This document shows, piece by piece, positions 1 through 7,839 of a stretch of 64,000 nt of DNA. A model generated the notes under the pieces. That model searched no databases, was not told where the DNA came from, and worked only from the letters and a program-made list of their open reading frames with translations. The position numbers and the translations under genes are program-made. The DNA lies in contig JBBPYK010000093.1 in assembly GCA_038199985.1 (NCBI GenBank), positions 53,206 through 117,205 of the forward strand. Reading direction: 5' to 3'. Position 1 is the first letter of the stretch, and the number at the start of each line of letters is the position of its first letter. The DNA comes from Arthrobacter_J sp038199985. GTDB lineage: Bacteria > Actinomycetota > Actinomycetes > Actinomycetales > Micrococcaceae.

Positions 1-548
1 CCGGTCAAGTGGACATGGTCTTCGCCACCTACTCGATCACTGATGAGCGCAAGGAGCAGGTCTCTTTCGCAGGACCATACTTTATTGCTGGCCAAGACCT
101 CTTGGTTCCGAAGGACAGCGACATCGCTGGCCCTGAAGACCTGGAGGGAAAGAACCTTTGCTCGGTCACCGGCTCAACCTCTGCGCAGAAGATCAAAGAC
201 AAGTACCCCGGCGTGAATTTGGTTGAACAGCCCGGCTACGCCGAATGCGTCACCATCATGGGCGGCGGCGAGATCGACGCCGTGACCACTGACGACATCA
301 TTCTTGCCGGGCTGGCAGCGCAGCCATCCAATGCCGGCAAGTTCAAGGTGGTCGGCAACACGTTCTCTGAGGAACGCTACGGCGTTGGGCTACCCAAGGA
401 CAATGACATCTGCGAGGACGTCAACGCAGCCATCACCAAGATGATCGAGGAAGGCGCCTGGGAAGAAGCACTCGACACGAGCCTCGAGGGAGCCGACTTC
501 AAGTACAACAAAGAGGTAAACCCACCGGAACCGGACGCGTGCAGCTAA
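1..548 (+). CDS. gluB: Glutamate-type ABC transporter substrate-binding protein, C-terminal part
   Basis: The reading frame is already open at the window edge (first full codon at base 3), so the N-terminus with signal peptide and lipobox lies outside. About 181 residues remain and look like the second half of a family-3 (SBP_bac_3) binding protein. It has the typical run DMVFATYSITDERKEQVSFAGPY, where the chain returns to lobe I, and later VTTDDIILAGLA. This extracytoplasmic lipoprotein would capture glutamate or a similar polar amino acid and hand it to the two permeases that follow. Glutamate specificity is inferred from resemblance to actinobacterial GluB and from the neighbours. A strong hairpin (559-595) separates it from the permease gene. 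Confidence 0.85.
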   Translation, partial: GQVDMVFATYSITDERKEQVSFAGPYFIAGQDLLVPKDSDIAGPEDLEGKNLCSVTGSTSAQKIKDKYPGVNLVEQPGYAECVTIMGGGEIDAVTTDDIILAGLAAQPSNAGKFKVVGNTFSEERYGVGLPKDNDICEDVNAAITKMIEEGAWEEALDTSLEGADFKYNKEVNPPEPDACS

Positions 549-558
549 TTTCAGCAAA

Positions 559-595
559 GGTGCTCCCGGAACGGAAATCCGTTGCCGGGAGCACC
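559..595 (+). promoter_or_regulatory. Intercistronic hairpin after gluB
   Basis: An 11-base arm GGTGCTCCCGG pairs with CCGGGAGCACC, and the stem continues inward as AACGGA/TCCGTT around a two-base loop. It starts about 10 bases after the gluB stop and has no U-run. It probably protects the 3' end of the binding-protein mRNA or partly attenuates the permease genes. Function is inferred. Confidence 0.65.
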
Positions 596-622
596 TCGTC
601 TGTCCTACGGAAGTGGTGAACA

Positions 623-1297
623 ATGGACAGTGTCGTCTCGCTCTTCACGGAATTCGACATATTCGGCGCCTTTTGGATGAATATCCGGTTGACGCTATGG
701 GCTGCACTGTGGTCCCTTATTCTGGGTACAGTACTGGCTCTATTCCGCATCTCCCCCATCGCGAGTCTGCGCTGGTTCGGCGCCCTGTACGTCAACATCT
801 TCCGGAACACTCCACTGACCATCATCATGGTGTTCGGCATTCTGGGCCTGTATGCCCAGCTGCAGGTGGTGCTCTCCAGCGACTTTGACCTGAACTTTTT
901 CCGGATTGCTGTCCTCTCGCTGTCGATTTACCACGCGGCATTTGTCTGCGAGGCCCTTCGCAGCGGGGTCAACACTGTCCCGCTGGGTCAGGCTGAAGCA
1001 GCACGCGCCATTGGGCTCAGCTTCCTGCCCGCAGCAAGGCTGGTCATTTTCCCACAAGCGTTCCGCGGCGCCGTCGTTCCTCTGGGAAACGTTCTGATTG
1101 CGCTGATCAAGAACTCGACGGTCGCTGTGACGGCATCTGTGGCTGAAACCTCCGGCCTCATGAAGCAGATGATCGAATTTCGTCCCGACGTGATCCTGGT
1201 GATTTTCATGATTTTCGCCCTCGGGTTCGTGATCATCGTGATCCCAGTTGGGTTATTGACCACCTGGCTCTCGAAGAAACTGGCGGTTTCCCAATGA
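623..1297 (+). CDS. gluC: Glutamate-type ABC transporter permease (GluC-like)
   Basis: A 224-residue inner-membrane permease of the His/Glu/Gln/Arg family (HisM type). It has about five hydrophobic segments and the EAA loop that contacts the ATPase, EALRSGVNTVPLGQAEAARA. It should form the translocation channel as a heterodimer with the next gene product. The ATG follows a weak purine-rich GGAAG site, and a 613 start in another frame is only a shadow. The 3' end overlaps the next gene by four bases (ATGA), which implies translational coupling. The ATPase gene (gluA) is not in the window and probably lies upstream of gluB. Confidence 0.85.
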   Translation: MDSVVSLFTEFDIFGAFWMNIRLTLWAALWSLILGTVLALFRISPIASLRWFGALYVNIFRNTPLTIIMVFGILGLYAQLQVVLSSDFDLNFFRIAVLSLSIYHAAFVCEALRSGVNTVPLGQAEAARAIGLSFLPAARLVIFPQAFRGAVVPLGNVLIALIKNSTVAVTASVAETSGLMKQMIEFRPDVILVIFMIFALGFVIIVIPVGLLTTWLSKKLAVSQ

Positions 1298-2169
1298 AAA
1301 ATACCAATGTCCTTTTCGATGCACCCGGGCCCGTGGCCAAACGCAACATTTTCATTGGGAACATTGTCGGCGTCATCGTCATCGTCGCGGTGCTTCTTTA
1401 CATCCTCAACGGGCTAGCCGAGAAGGACCAGCTCTCCGCGGCCAAGTGGAGCCCATTTCTGGAAGGCGACACCTGGCAGTATTACATCCTGCCCGGCCTG
1501 CTCAATACCCTCAAAGCTGCCGCCGTCGCCATTCTCACGTCGGTAGTCTTAGGCCTAGCCCTCGGCCTCGGACGCCTCTCAGCGTTCGCTCCCCTGCGCT
1601 GGATCACCGGAACGATCGTCGAATTCCTCCGCGCCGTGCCAGTACTGCTCATGATGATCTTCCTGTGGTTTGGAATCTCCATGCTGGAGATCATGCCGGC
1701 CGGAAACGTTCCCTTTGTCGCCGTCGTCACTGCGCTGACACTCTACAACGGCTCGGTCATCGCCGAATTGGTGCGCTCGGGCGTCCACGGATTACCGAAA
1801 GGGCAGCGAGAATCTGCGTTAGCCATCGGCATGACCCGGCCGCAGTCACTGCGTTCCATCGAAGTTCCTCAGGCGCTAGTGGCCATGCTGCCAGCACTCA
1901 TCAGCCAATTCGTGGTCATCCTCAAAGACTCGGCACTGGGCTATATCATTACCTACTCTGAGCTCCTGTCCACCTCCCGCCGATTGGGATCCGGTGAAGG
2001 CAACATGCTGCCAGCCCTAATTGTTGCCGCAATTGTCTTCATCGTGATCAACTACGCCCTGTCCTCACTGGCACAGTGGCTCTCGCAGTTCCTTAGCTTC
2101 AGCTCCAACAAGCCGGTCCGTAAGGAACGGCCGCTCATGGACGCGAACAACAACGCCGGGGTGGTCTAG
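1294..2169 (+). CDS. gluD: Glutamate-type ABC transporter permease (GluD-like)
   Basis: A 291-residue second permease of the same family. It has an N-terminal membrane segment near residues 20-42, a periplasmic stretch, then the HisM-type core with the EAA loop AELVRSGVHGLPKGQRESAL at about residues 152-171. A short polar C-terminal tail follows. It would pair with GluC in the channel. Its ATG overlaps the gluC stop codon. It converges on dapE after a 60-base gap with no clear terminator. Confidence 0.85.
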   Translation: MKNTNVLFDAPGPVAKRNIFIGNIVGVIVIVAVLLYILNGLAEKDQLSAAKWSPFLEGDTWQYYILPGLLNTLKAAAVAILTSVVLGLALGLGRLSAFAPLRWITGTIVEFLRAVPVLLMMIFLWFGISMLEIMPAGNVPFVAVVTALTLYNGSVIAELVRSGVHGLPKGQRESALAIGMTRPQSLRSIEVPQALVAMLPALISQFVVILKDSALGYIITYSELLSTSRRLGSGEGNMLPALIVAAIVFIVINYALSSLAQWLSQFLSFSSNKPVRKERPLMDANNNAGVV

Positions 2170-2229
2170 CGCCACTGCAAGGGCCCACGCTTCCGGGCGG
2201 GCTCCGCGGTTGGGAAATCCGGTAATAGG

Positions 2230-3312
2230 TCAGGAGAGCCAGGTCTTCAGGACGGTCAGGCATTTCCGAATGTCGTCCGCCGCGACGTGTTCGTTGTCCG
2301 AATGAGCCAACAACGCATCTCCCGGACCGAAATTCACAGCGGGGATCCCCAGCGCGCTAAAGCGGGCGACGTCGGTCCACCCATACTTGGGCTTCGCTTC
2401 CGCCCCGACGGCCTCAATAAATGCTGCTGCCGCTGGGTTTGTCAGTCCCGGCAGCGCACCCGCCGCCGCGTCAGTGCGCACAAGATCGACGCCATCGAGC
2501 ACTGTCCGCACATAGTCTTCCGCCTCGACCAGAGACCTGGACGGCGCAAAGCGGTAGTTGATCTCGATGACGGTACTGTCCGGGATGACGTTTCCCGCAG
2601 TACCTCCCGAAATTCTGACCGCGTTCAGGCCCTCCCTAAAGTCCAGACCGTCGACGGTGATGGTCAAAGGCTCATGATCGCTCAGGCGTGACAGGACACT
2701 GGCGGCAGCGTGAATGGCGTTCTCCCCCATCCAGGCTCGTGCCGAATGAGCAGCGCGTCCGCTGAGCTCCGCTTCGAAACGCATGGTGCCGTTACAGCCG
2801 CCTTCCACTGCCCCGTTCGTGGGTTCCAACAGGATCGCGAAATCTCCATCAAGCAGGTCCGGATAGTTGCGTGCCAACCTGCCCAGACCGCTGGCCGATG
2901 CCTCAACTTCTTCGTGGTCGTAGAACACGTAGGTGATATCTCGGTCCGTCGTCTGCAGCGACGCGGCCAGGGCGAGCTGCACGGCAACGCCGCCCTTCAT
3001 ATCGGTGGCGCCACGTCCAAAGAGCACCTCGGCGTCCCACGATGCAGGCACCGTGCCGCGGGCACCCTCGACGGTGGGCAAGGGAACCGTATCCAGATGG
3101 CCGGCCAATATGACCCGTTCGCTACGGCCCTGGTCCGTGCGGGCGATCAACGAGTCGCCGTCGCGCACGACGCTCAAGTGTGGAAGCCGCCTCAGGGCCT
3201 CCTCCACAGAGTCCGCCAGCAGACCCTCCTGCCCGGAAACACTATTGATATTTAGGAGGGCGTGGGTCAGTTCCGCCACGTCCGCTGTCAGGTCCAACGC
3301 TGTAAAGGTCAC
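2230..3312 (-). CDS. dapE: Succinyl-diaminopimelate desuccinylase
   Basis: A 360-residue M20 family metallohydrolase that removes succinate from N-succinyl-LL-2,6-diaminopimelate in lysine and peptidoglycan precursor synthesis. Visible motifs are the zinc-ligand region LAGHLDTVP, the bridging region GRGATDMKGG and the acidic DHEEVEA. The dimerisation domain occupies the middle third. Length fits actinobacterial DapE. The GTG start at 3312 is chosen because a TAGGCT -10 hexamer lies exactly six bases upstream (leaderless mRNA). It is divergent from dapD, the enzyme two steps earlier in the same branch. Confidence 0.92.
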   Translation of the reverse strand: MTFTALDLTADVAELTHALLNINSVSGQEGLLADSVEEALRRLPHLSVVRDGDSLIARTDQGRSERVILAGHLDTVPLPTVEGARGTVPASWDAEVLFGRGATDMKGGVAVQLALAASLQTTDRDITYVFYDHEEVEASASGLGRLARNYPDLLDGDFAILLEPTNGAVEGGCNGTMRFEAELSGRAAHSARAWMGENAIHAAASVLSRLSDHEPLTITVDGLDFREGLNAVRISGGTAGNVIPDSTVIEINYRFAPSRSLVEAEDYVRTVLDGVDLVRTDAAAGALPGLTNPAAAAFIEAVGAEAKPKYGWTDVARFSALGIPAVNFGPGDALLAHSDNEHVAADDIRKCLTVLKTWLS

Positions 3313-3318
3313 TCTTTT

Positions 3319-3324
3319 AGCCTA
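3319..3324 (-). promoter_or_regulatory. -10 element of leaderless dapE
   Basis: TAGGCT on the minus strand sits six bases before the GTG start of dapE. It lies inside a perfect 12-base palindrome TAGCCTAGGCTA (3318-3329), which could be a protein-binding site shared with the divergent dapD promoter. No good -35 is visible. Confidence 0.6.
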
Positions 3325-3373
3325 GGCTACGGTCAGAGTCAGTCATAGAGTCTTGTGGCCGGGCCGCTCTCGT

Positions 3374-3379
3374 TAGACT
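3374..3379 (+). promoter_or_regulatory. -10 element of leaderless dapD
   Basis: TAGACT is followed by six bases and then the dapD ATG. No Shine-Dalgarno sequence is present upstream of the ATG, which supports a leaderless transcript. Any -35 is weak. Confidence 0.6.
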
Positions 3380-3385
3380 TGATGC

Positions 3386-4363
3386 ATGACCAATCGCACT
3401 GCCGTCGAGGACGGCGTCCGCTCCGCGGTCCCCCGCACCGCCTCCGGCCACGGTATAGCCACCGTGACTGACGATGGAACGATTCTGGACGTCTGGTATC
3501 CACACCCGGCGTTGGGTCCCCTCACCGTCGATGCTGAGCTCATGGCTTCGCTGGCGCAGTTGGACGGCAACCACGACGACGCTCGTAAAAGCACTCTCCA
3601 ACGAATCACTCGTGAGATCTCCCTCGATGACGCGCCCGCAGACACAGCTGATGCGTATCTGCGGCTTCACCTGCTGTCGCACTGCCTGACCCCGCCCAAC
3701 AGCATCAACCTCGATGGTATTTTTGGGCTACTTCCCAACGTAGTGTGGACGAACTTCGGTCCCTGTGCTGTGGAGGGCTTTGAGCAGATTCGGCTCCGGT
3801 TGCGTTCTCGTGGTGCTGTCACTGTATACAGTGTGGACAAATTTCCCCGTCTGGTTGATTACGTCATCCCACAGGGGGTTCGGATTGCCGATGCCGACCG
3901 CGCCAGGTTGGGCGCTCATCTGGCAGCGGGGACCACAGTCATGCACGAGGGCTTCGTAAATTTCAATGCCGGTACCCTCGGCACGTCTATGGTCGAAGGC
4001 CGAATCTCCGCGGGGGTGGTTGTCGGCGACGGAAGCGATGTAGGCGGCGGCGCGTCCATCATGGGGACGCTCTCCGGCGGCGGTAAGGAGAAGATCACCT
4101 TGGGCGAGCGGGTACTGCTCGGTGCAAACGCAGGAGTGGGGATCAGCATCGGCGATGACAGCGTCGTGGAAGCCGGCCTTTACATCACCGCTGGGACGCT
4201 TGTTCGACTAGTCACATCGCAGGGTGCCAGCACAGTAAAGGCCATCGAACTCTCAGGCGTGCCAAACCTATTGTTCCGACGGAACTCGGTTTCAGGCGCG
4301 GTGGAAGCACTACCTCGGGCTGATCAGACCGTTGAGCTCAACTCTGTGCTGCATTCAAACTAA
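3386..4363 (+). CDS. dapD: Tetrahydrodipicolinate N-succinyltransferase
   Basis: A 325-residue cytoplasmic enzyme that transfers succinyl from succinyl-CoA to tetrahydrodipicolinate, entering the succinylase branch toward meso-diaminopimelate. The second half (about residues 180-290) is a left-handed beta-helix with the glycine-rich run SMVEGRISAGVVVGDGSDVG, followed by LGANAGVGISIGDD. Length and N-terminal domain match the long actinobacterial DapD form. The ATG lies six bases after a TAGACT hexamer. The stop codon abuts the next gene's ATG. Confidence 0.92.
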   Translation: MTNRTAVEDGVRSAVPRTASGHGIATVTDDGTILDVWYPHPALGPLTVDAELMASLAQLDGNHDDARKSTLQRITREISLDDAPADTADAYLRLHLLSHCLTPPNSINLDGIFGLLPNVVWTNFGPCAVEGFEQIRLRLRSRGAVTVYSVDKFPRLVDYVIPQGVRIADADRARLGAHLAAGTTVMHEGFVNFNAGTLGTSMVEGRISAGVVVGDGSDVGGGASIMGTLSGGGKEKITLGERVLLGANAGVGISIGDDSVVEAGLYITAGTLVRLVTSQGASTVKAIELSGVPNLLFRRNSVSGAVEALPRADQTVELNSVLHSN

Positions 4364-5242
4364 ATGCCGTCCCGCTCCGTCAGCGCTGTGAGAAAAAGAC
4401 GGCAACGTCGCGCCAAAACATCGCTGGTCATGGTGGGTCTGCTCGTCCTGACGGGCACCGGTGGATACTTGGCGTTCCTGAATTTTGAACCTTCAGAGAC
4501 TGTCATCCGGGAACGTTGTACCGCAGTCGTTGGCACCGAAACCTATGACGTCACCCCCGATCAGGCAGCTAATGCTGCTCTTATAGCCGGCGTCGCCCTT
4601 CGCCGGGGGCTCCCGCCGAGAGCAGCCTCCATTGCCATTGCCACGGCAATACAAGAATCGGGGCTGCGTAACCTCGAATATGGGGACGACGCAGGACCGG
4701 ACTCACGCGGGTTGTTTCAGCAGCGGCCATCCCAGGGGTGGGGAACTCGGGCGCAGGTCATGGATCCTGTCTATGCCGCTAACGCTTTCTATGATGGGCT
4801 ACTCAAAGTGCCCGGATACACGAACATGCCGATCACTGAGGCCGCCCAAGCAGTTCAGATCAGCGCTTTCCCCGAAGCCTATGCCGATCATGAGCCCGAG
4901 GCTCGGGCCTTGGCTTCGGCCCTGACCGGATATTCAGCCGCGAGCCTTAACTGTAGGCTCCGCAGCCCCGACTCTCCTGGCGACCCGGCCCTGGTCGCTG
5001 ATACGGCCGGCGCCGTATTCGGTGACCAGGCCGCCGTCGTCAATGAATCGACAGTGACGCTTCAGGCAGTAGACCGGGATGGCTGGGCAACCGCCCAATG
5101 GGCAGTGGCCAACGCAAAAAGACTGAGCCTCACCAGCGTTTCCTTCGGTGGTCTTCAGTGGGGCCGTGTCGGTGGTTGGACCAGTGTGGTTACCGAGCCG
5201 GGAACCGTCGCCATCAAAGTGGCCGACGGCGCCGAAGAGTAG
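4364..5242 (+). CDS. Membrane-anchored lysozyme-like-fold protein, function unknown
   Basis: A 292-residue protein starting directly after the dapD stop codon, so probably translated by coupling. A basic N-terminus (RKRRQRRAK) precedes one membrane segment at about residues 22-42, and the rest should lie outside the cell. Residues about 90-150 contain AIATAIQESGLRNLEYG, DSRGLFQQRPSQGWG and VYAANAFYDGL, resembling the catalytic-fold region of transglycosylase/lysozyme-like proteins, with a candidate acidic residue in QESGL. Similar actinobacterial proteins are sometimes misnamed heavy-metal transporters. Coupling to dapD hints at a cell-wall role, which is inference. Confidence 0.6.
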   Translation: MPSRSVSAVRKRRQRRAKTSLVMVGLLVLTGTGGYLAFLNFEPSETVIRERCTAVVGTETYDVTPDQAANAALIAGVALRRGLPPRAASIAIATAIQESGLRNLEYGDDAGPDSRGLFQQRPSQGWGTRAQVMDPVYAANAFYDGLLKVPGYTNMPITEAAQAVQISAFPEAYADHEPEARALASALTGYSAASLNCRLRSPDSPGDPALVADTAGAVFGDQAAVVNESTVTLQAVDRDGWATAQWAVANAKRLSLTSVSFGGLQWGRVGGWTSVVTEPGTVAIKVADGAEE

Positions 5243-5268
5243 ATCTCCGTCGAACCCACGCGACGAAC

Positions 5269-5274
5269 TAGGCT
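5269..5274 (+). promoter_or_regulatory. -10 element of leaderless galE
   Basis: TAGGCT, then six bases, then the galE ATG. No Shine-Dalgarno sequence is seen, so the mRNA probably starts at the initiation codon. Confidence 0.6.
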
Positions 5275-5280
5275 GGTGTA

Positions 5281-6294
5281 ATGAGAATTTTGGTTACCGG
5301 CGGAAGCGGCTACATTGGCTCCCACACCGTACTTGCCCTCCTTGAGGCCGGGCACGACGTCGTGGTGATAGATAATCTGGCGAACTCGAGCGAAGAGTCG
5401 TTGAGAAGGGTCGGTGAACTTGCGGGCAGACCGGCGAAGTTCCTTGCCGTCGACCTGCTCGACGAGCCCGCTTTGGAGAACGCATTCAGCACCAACGAAG
5501 TTGATGCCGTCATCCATTTCGCAGGTCTTAAGGCTGTTGGCGAATCAGTTGAAAAACCGCTTTACTACTACCACAACAACGTGGGCGGAACCCTCAACCT
5601 GTTGCGCTGCATGGAACGGCACAACGTTCGCACCCTCGTCTTCAGCTCCTCCGCTACCGTCTACGGCGCGTCCGAAGAGGTTCCGCTCGTGGAAAAGCTA
5701 CCTCTCGATGCAGTGAATCCCTACGGCCGAACGAAGGAGCAGATCGAAGACATCCTTTCCGATGTCGGCGCCGCGGACTCCCGCTGGAACATCGCCCTTC
5801 TCCGGTACTTCAATCCGGTAGGCGCGCATGAGTCAGGTCGAATCGGCGAGGATCCCACAGGGGTTCCGAATAACCTGCTGCCCTTCGTTGCTCAGGTGGC
5901 AGTGGGCCGCCGCGACAAGGTGATGGTATTTGGCAATGACTACCCCACGCCGGACGGTACTGGAGTACGCGACTACATTCACGTCCTCGACCTGGCAGCC
6001 GGCCATCTGGCTGCTTTAGACTACGTGCACTCCACTCAGGGCGTACACCGTTGGAATCTGGGCACGGGTCAAGGCTCTTCAGTGCTTGAAGTCCTCGCAG
6101 CGTTCTCCACGGCAGCGGGCCATGAAGTGCCCTACGAATATGCTCCGCGCCGTCCGGGTGATGCCGCTATCAGCTACGCGGACCCATCGGCTGCGCTCGC
6201 TGATCTGGGCTGGTCTGCCCACAAAACCCTGCAGCAAATGTGCGATGACCACTGGCGTTGGCAGAAAGAAAATCCACGGGGCTACTCTGCGTGA
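5281..6294 (+). CDS. galE: UDP-glucose 4-epimerase
   Basis: A 337-residue extended short-chain dehydrogenase that interconverts UDP-glucose and UDP-galactose in the cytoplasm for cell-surface sugars. The NAD-binding motif GGSGYIGSH is at residues 7-15. The catalytic Ser region FSSSATVYG and the Tyr-Lys pair in NPYGRTKEQ are present. Length is usual for GalE. A galU gene at 43337-44239 supplies the same UDP-sugar pool but is far away. galE ends in a strong inverted repeat shared with gltA. Confidence 0.92.
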   Translation: MRILVTGGSGYIGSHTVLALLEAGHDVVVIDNLANSSEESLRRVGELAGRPAKFLAVDLLDEPALENAFSTNEVDAVIHFAGLKAVGESVEKPLYYYHNNVGGTLNLLRCMERHNVRTLVFSSSATVYGASEEVPLVEKLPLDAVNPYGRTKEQIEDILSDVGAADSRWNIALLRYFNPVGAHESGRIGEDPTGVPNNLLPFVAQVAVGRRDKVMVFGNDYPTPDGTGVRDYIHVLDLAAGHLAALDYVHSTQGVHRWNLGTGQGSSVLEVLAAFSTAAGHEVPYEYAPRRPGDAAISYADPSAALADLGWSAHKTLQQMCDDHWRWQKENPRGYSA

Positions 6295-6314
6295 GCGCCA
6301 CACATTAAACGACT

Positions 6315-6360
6315 CTGCAGTAGATGCTGCGCTCAGTACTGAGTGCAGCATCTACTGCAG
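6315..6360. terminator. 46-base perfect inverted repeat between galE and gltA
   Basis: The arms at 6315-6330 and 6345-6360 are perfectly complementary. The centre contains a 12-base palindrome CTCAGTACTGAG, so nearly the whole element folds on itself. It lies between convergent genes and fits a bidirectional terminator, although neither side has a real U-run. Confidence 0.7.
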
Positions 6361-6378
6361 AACGGAAAACGTGGTGAC

Positions 6379-7671
6379 CTAGACGGCCGGGTACTGCCGC
6401 TCTGGTTCACCCGTGTAGAGCTGCCGGGGCCGGCCGATCTTGGTCTGCGGGTCCTGCATCATTTCACGCCACTGCGCTATCCAGCCCGGAAGACGGCCCA
6501 TGGCAAACAGGACCGTGAACATCTTCTCCGGGAAACCCATGGCTTTGTAGATGAGGCCAGTGTAGAAGTCCACGTTTGGATACAACTTGCGCTCGATGAA
6601 GTAATCATCCGCGAGTGCCTTCTCTTCAAGGCGCATGGCGATGTCTAGTAGTTCGTCATTGCCGCCAAGTTTCTGAAGGATCTCATGCGCAGTATCCTTG
6701 ACGATTTTTGCTCGTGGGTCATAGTTCTTGTAGACACGGTGCCCGAAGCCCATGAGCTTCACGCCGTCTTCCTTGTTCTTGACCTTCTCCATGAAGTCTT
6801 CGGGCTTCATGCCCTTGCCCTTGATGTCGCGAAGCATGTTCAGGACTGCCTCATTGGCGCCACCGTGGAGGGGACCGAACAGGGCGTTGATTCCGGCTGA
6901 CACGGACGCAAACATGTTGGCGTTGGAGCTACCTACCAACCGGACGGTCGACGTTGAGCAGTTCTGCTCGTGATCCGCGTGAAGAATGAGGAGCAGATCC
7001 AACGCCTTAACCATGGTGGGGTCCAGGTCATATGGTTCGGCAGGCAACCCGAAGCTGAGCCGCATGAAGTTTTCTACGAGGTTCATCGAGTTATCCGGGT
7101 ACAGCATGGGCTGCCCAATGGACTTCTTGTGTGCGTAAGCAGCGATGACCGGCAGTTTGGCCATCAGCCGGAAGGTGGAGAGCTCAACCTGTTCGTCGTC
7201 GAATGGGTCCAGGCTGTCCTGATAGAAAGTTGACAGAGCGGAGACTGCGGAAGAAAGTACCGGCATGGGGTGTGCGTCGCGAGGGAAACCGCCGAAGAAT
7301 CCTTTCAGCTCCTCGTGCAGCAGGGTGTGTCTGCGAATGCGCTGATCGAACGCGTCAAGTTCCGTAGCGCTGGGCAGGTTGCCATAAATGAGGAGGTAAG
7401 AGACCTCAAGGAAGCTGGAATGCTGGGCTAGCTGTTCAATGGCGTATCCGCGGTAGCGCAGGATGCCCTTGTCGCCATCAATGAACGTGATGGCCGAGGT
7501 GGTTGCAGCCGTGTTCATGAAGCCGGGGTCGAAGGTGACGTTCCCGGTGTCTTTCAGCAGGCGGGAGACATCATAGCCATGGTTGCCCTCCGCTGCCTCT
7601 ACTCGTGGCAGGTCCAGTCTCTGTTGCTGGTCCTGGCCGAAAACGAGTCTGGCTCCGGCGTGCTCAGTCAT
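6379..7671 (-). CDS. gltA: Citrate synthase
   Basis: A 430-residue type II citrate synthase that condenses oxaloacetate and acetyl-CoA at TCA-cycle entry. The active-site histidine regions are LHADHEQNCSTSTVR and FGPLHGGANEA, and GFGHRVYKNYDPRA contains the third histidine-arginine region. The start ATG has a strong AAGGAGA ribosome-binding site six bases upstream. The gene is monocistronic by appearance, converging with galE. Confidence 0.95.
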   Translation of the reverse strand: MTEHAGARLVFGQDQQQRLDLPRVEAAEGNHGYDVSRLLKDTGNVTFDPGFMNTAATTSAITFIDGDKGILRYRGYAIEQLAQHSSFLEVSYLLIYGNLPSATELDAFDQRIRRHTLLHEELKGFFGGFPRDAHPMPVLSSAVSALSTFYQDSLDPFDDEQVELSTFRLMAKLPVIAAYAHKKSIGQPMLYPDNSMNLVENFMRLSFGLPAEPYDLDPTMVKALDLLLILHADHEQNCSTSTVRLVGSSNANMFASVSAGINALFGPLHGGANEAVLNMLRDIKGKGMKPEDFMEKVKNKEDGVKLMGFGHRVYKNYDPRAKIVKDTAHEILQKLGGNDELLDIAMRLEEKALADDYFIERKLYPNVDFYTGLIYKAMGFPEKMFTVLFAMGRLPGWIAQWREMMQDPQTKIGRPRQLYTGEPERQYPAV

Positions 7672-7839
7672 GAAATCTCCTTCAGGAGGTGCTCAGTAAA
7701 CTTGCGCAGCCCTTCAGAGGTTCAGGGCCAAGATGCATATTTCTCTAAAACGCTACCCGTTCAAGACGGTTCCGCACCAATTGAAGAGTCAAAATTTGGT
7801 GGATCGGGATAAAGACGTTATCCGAGCTCTTGGCACCGG

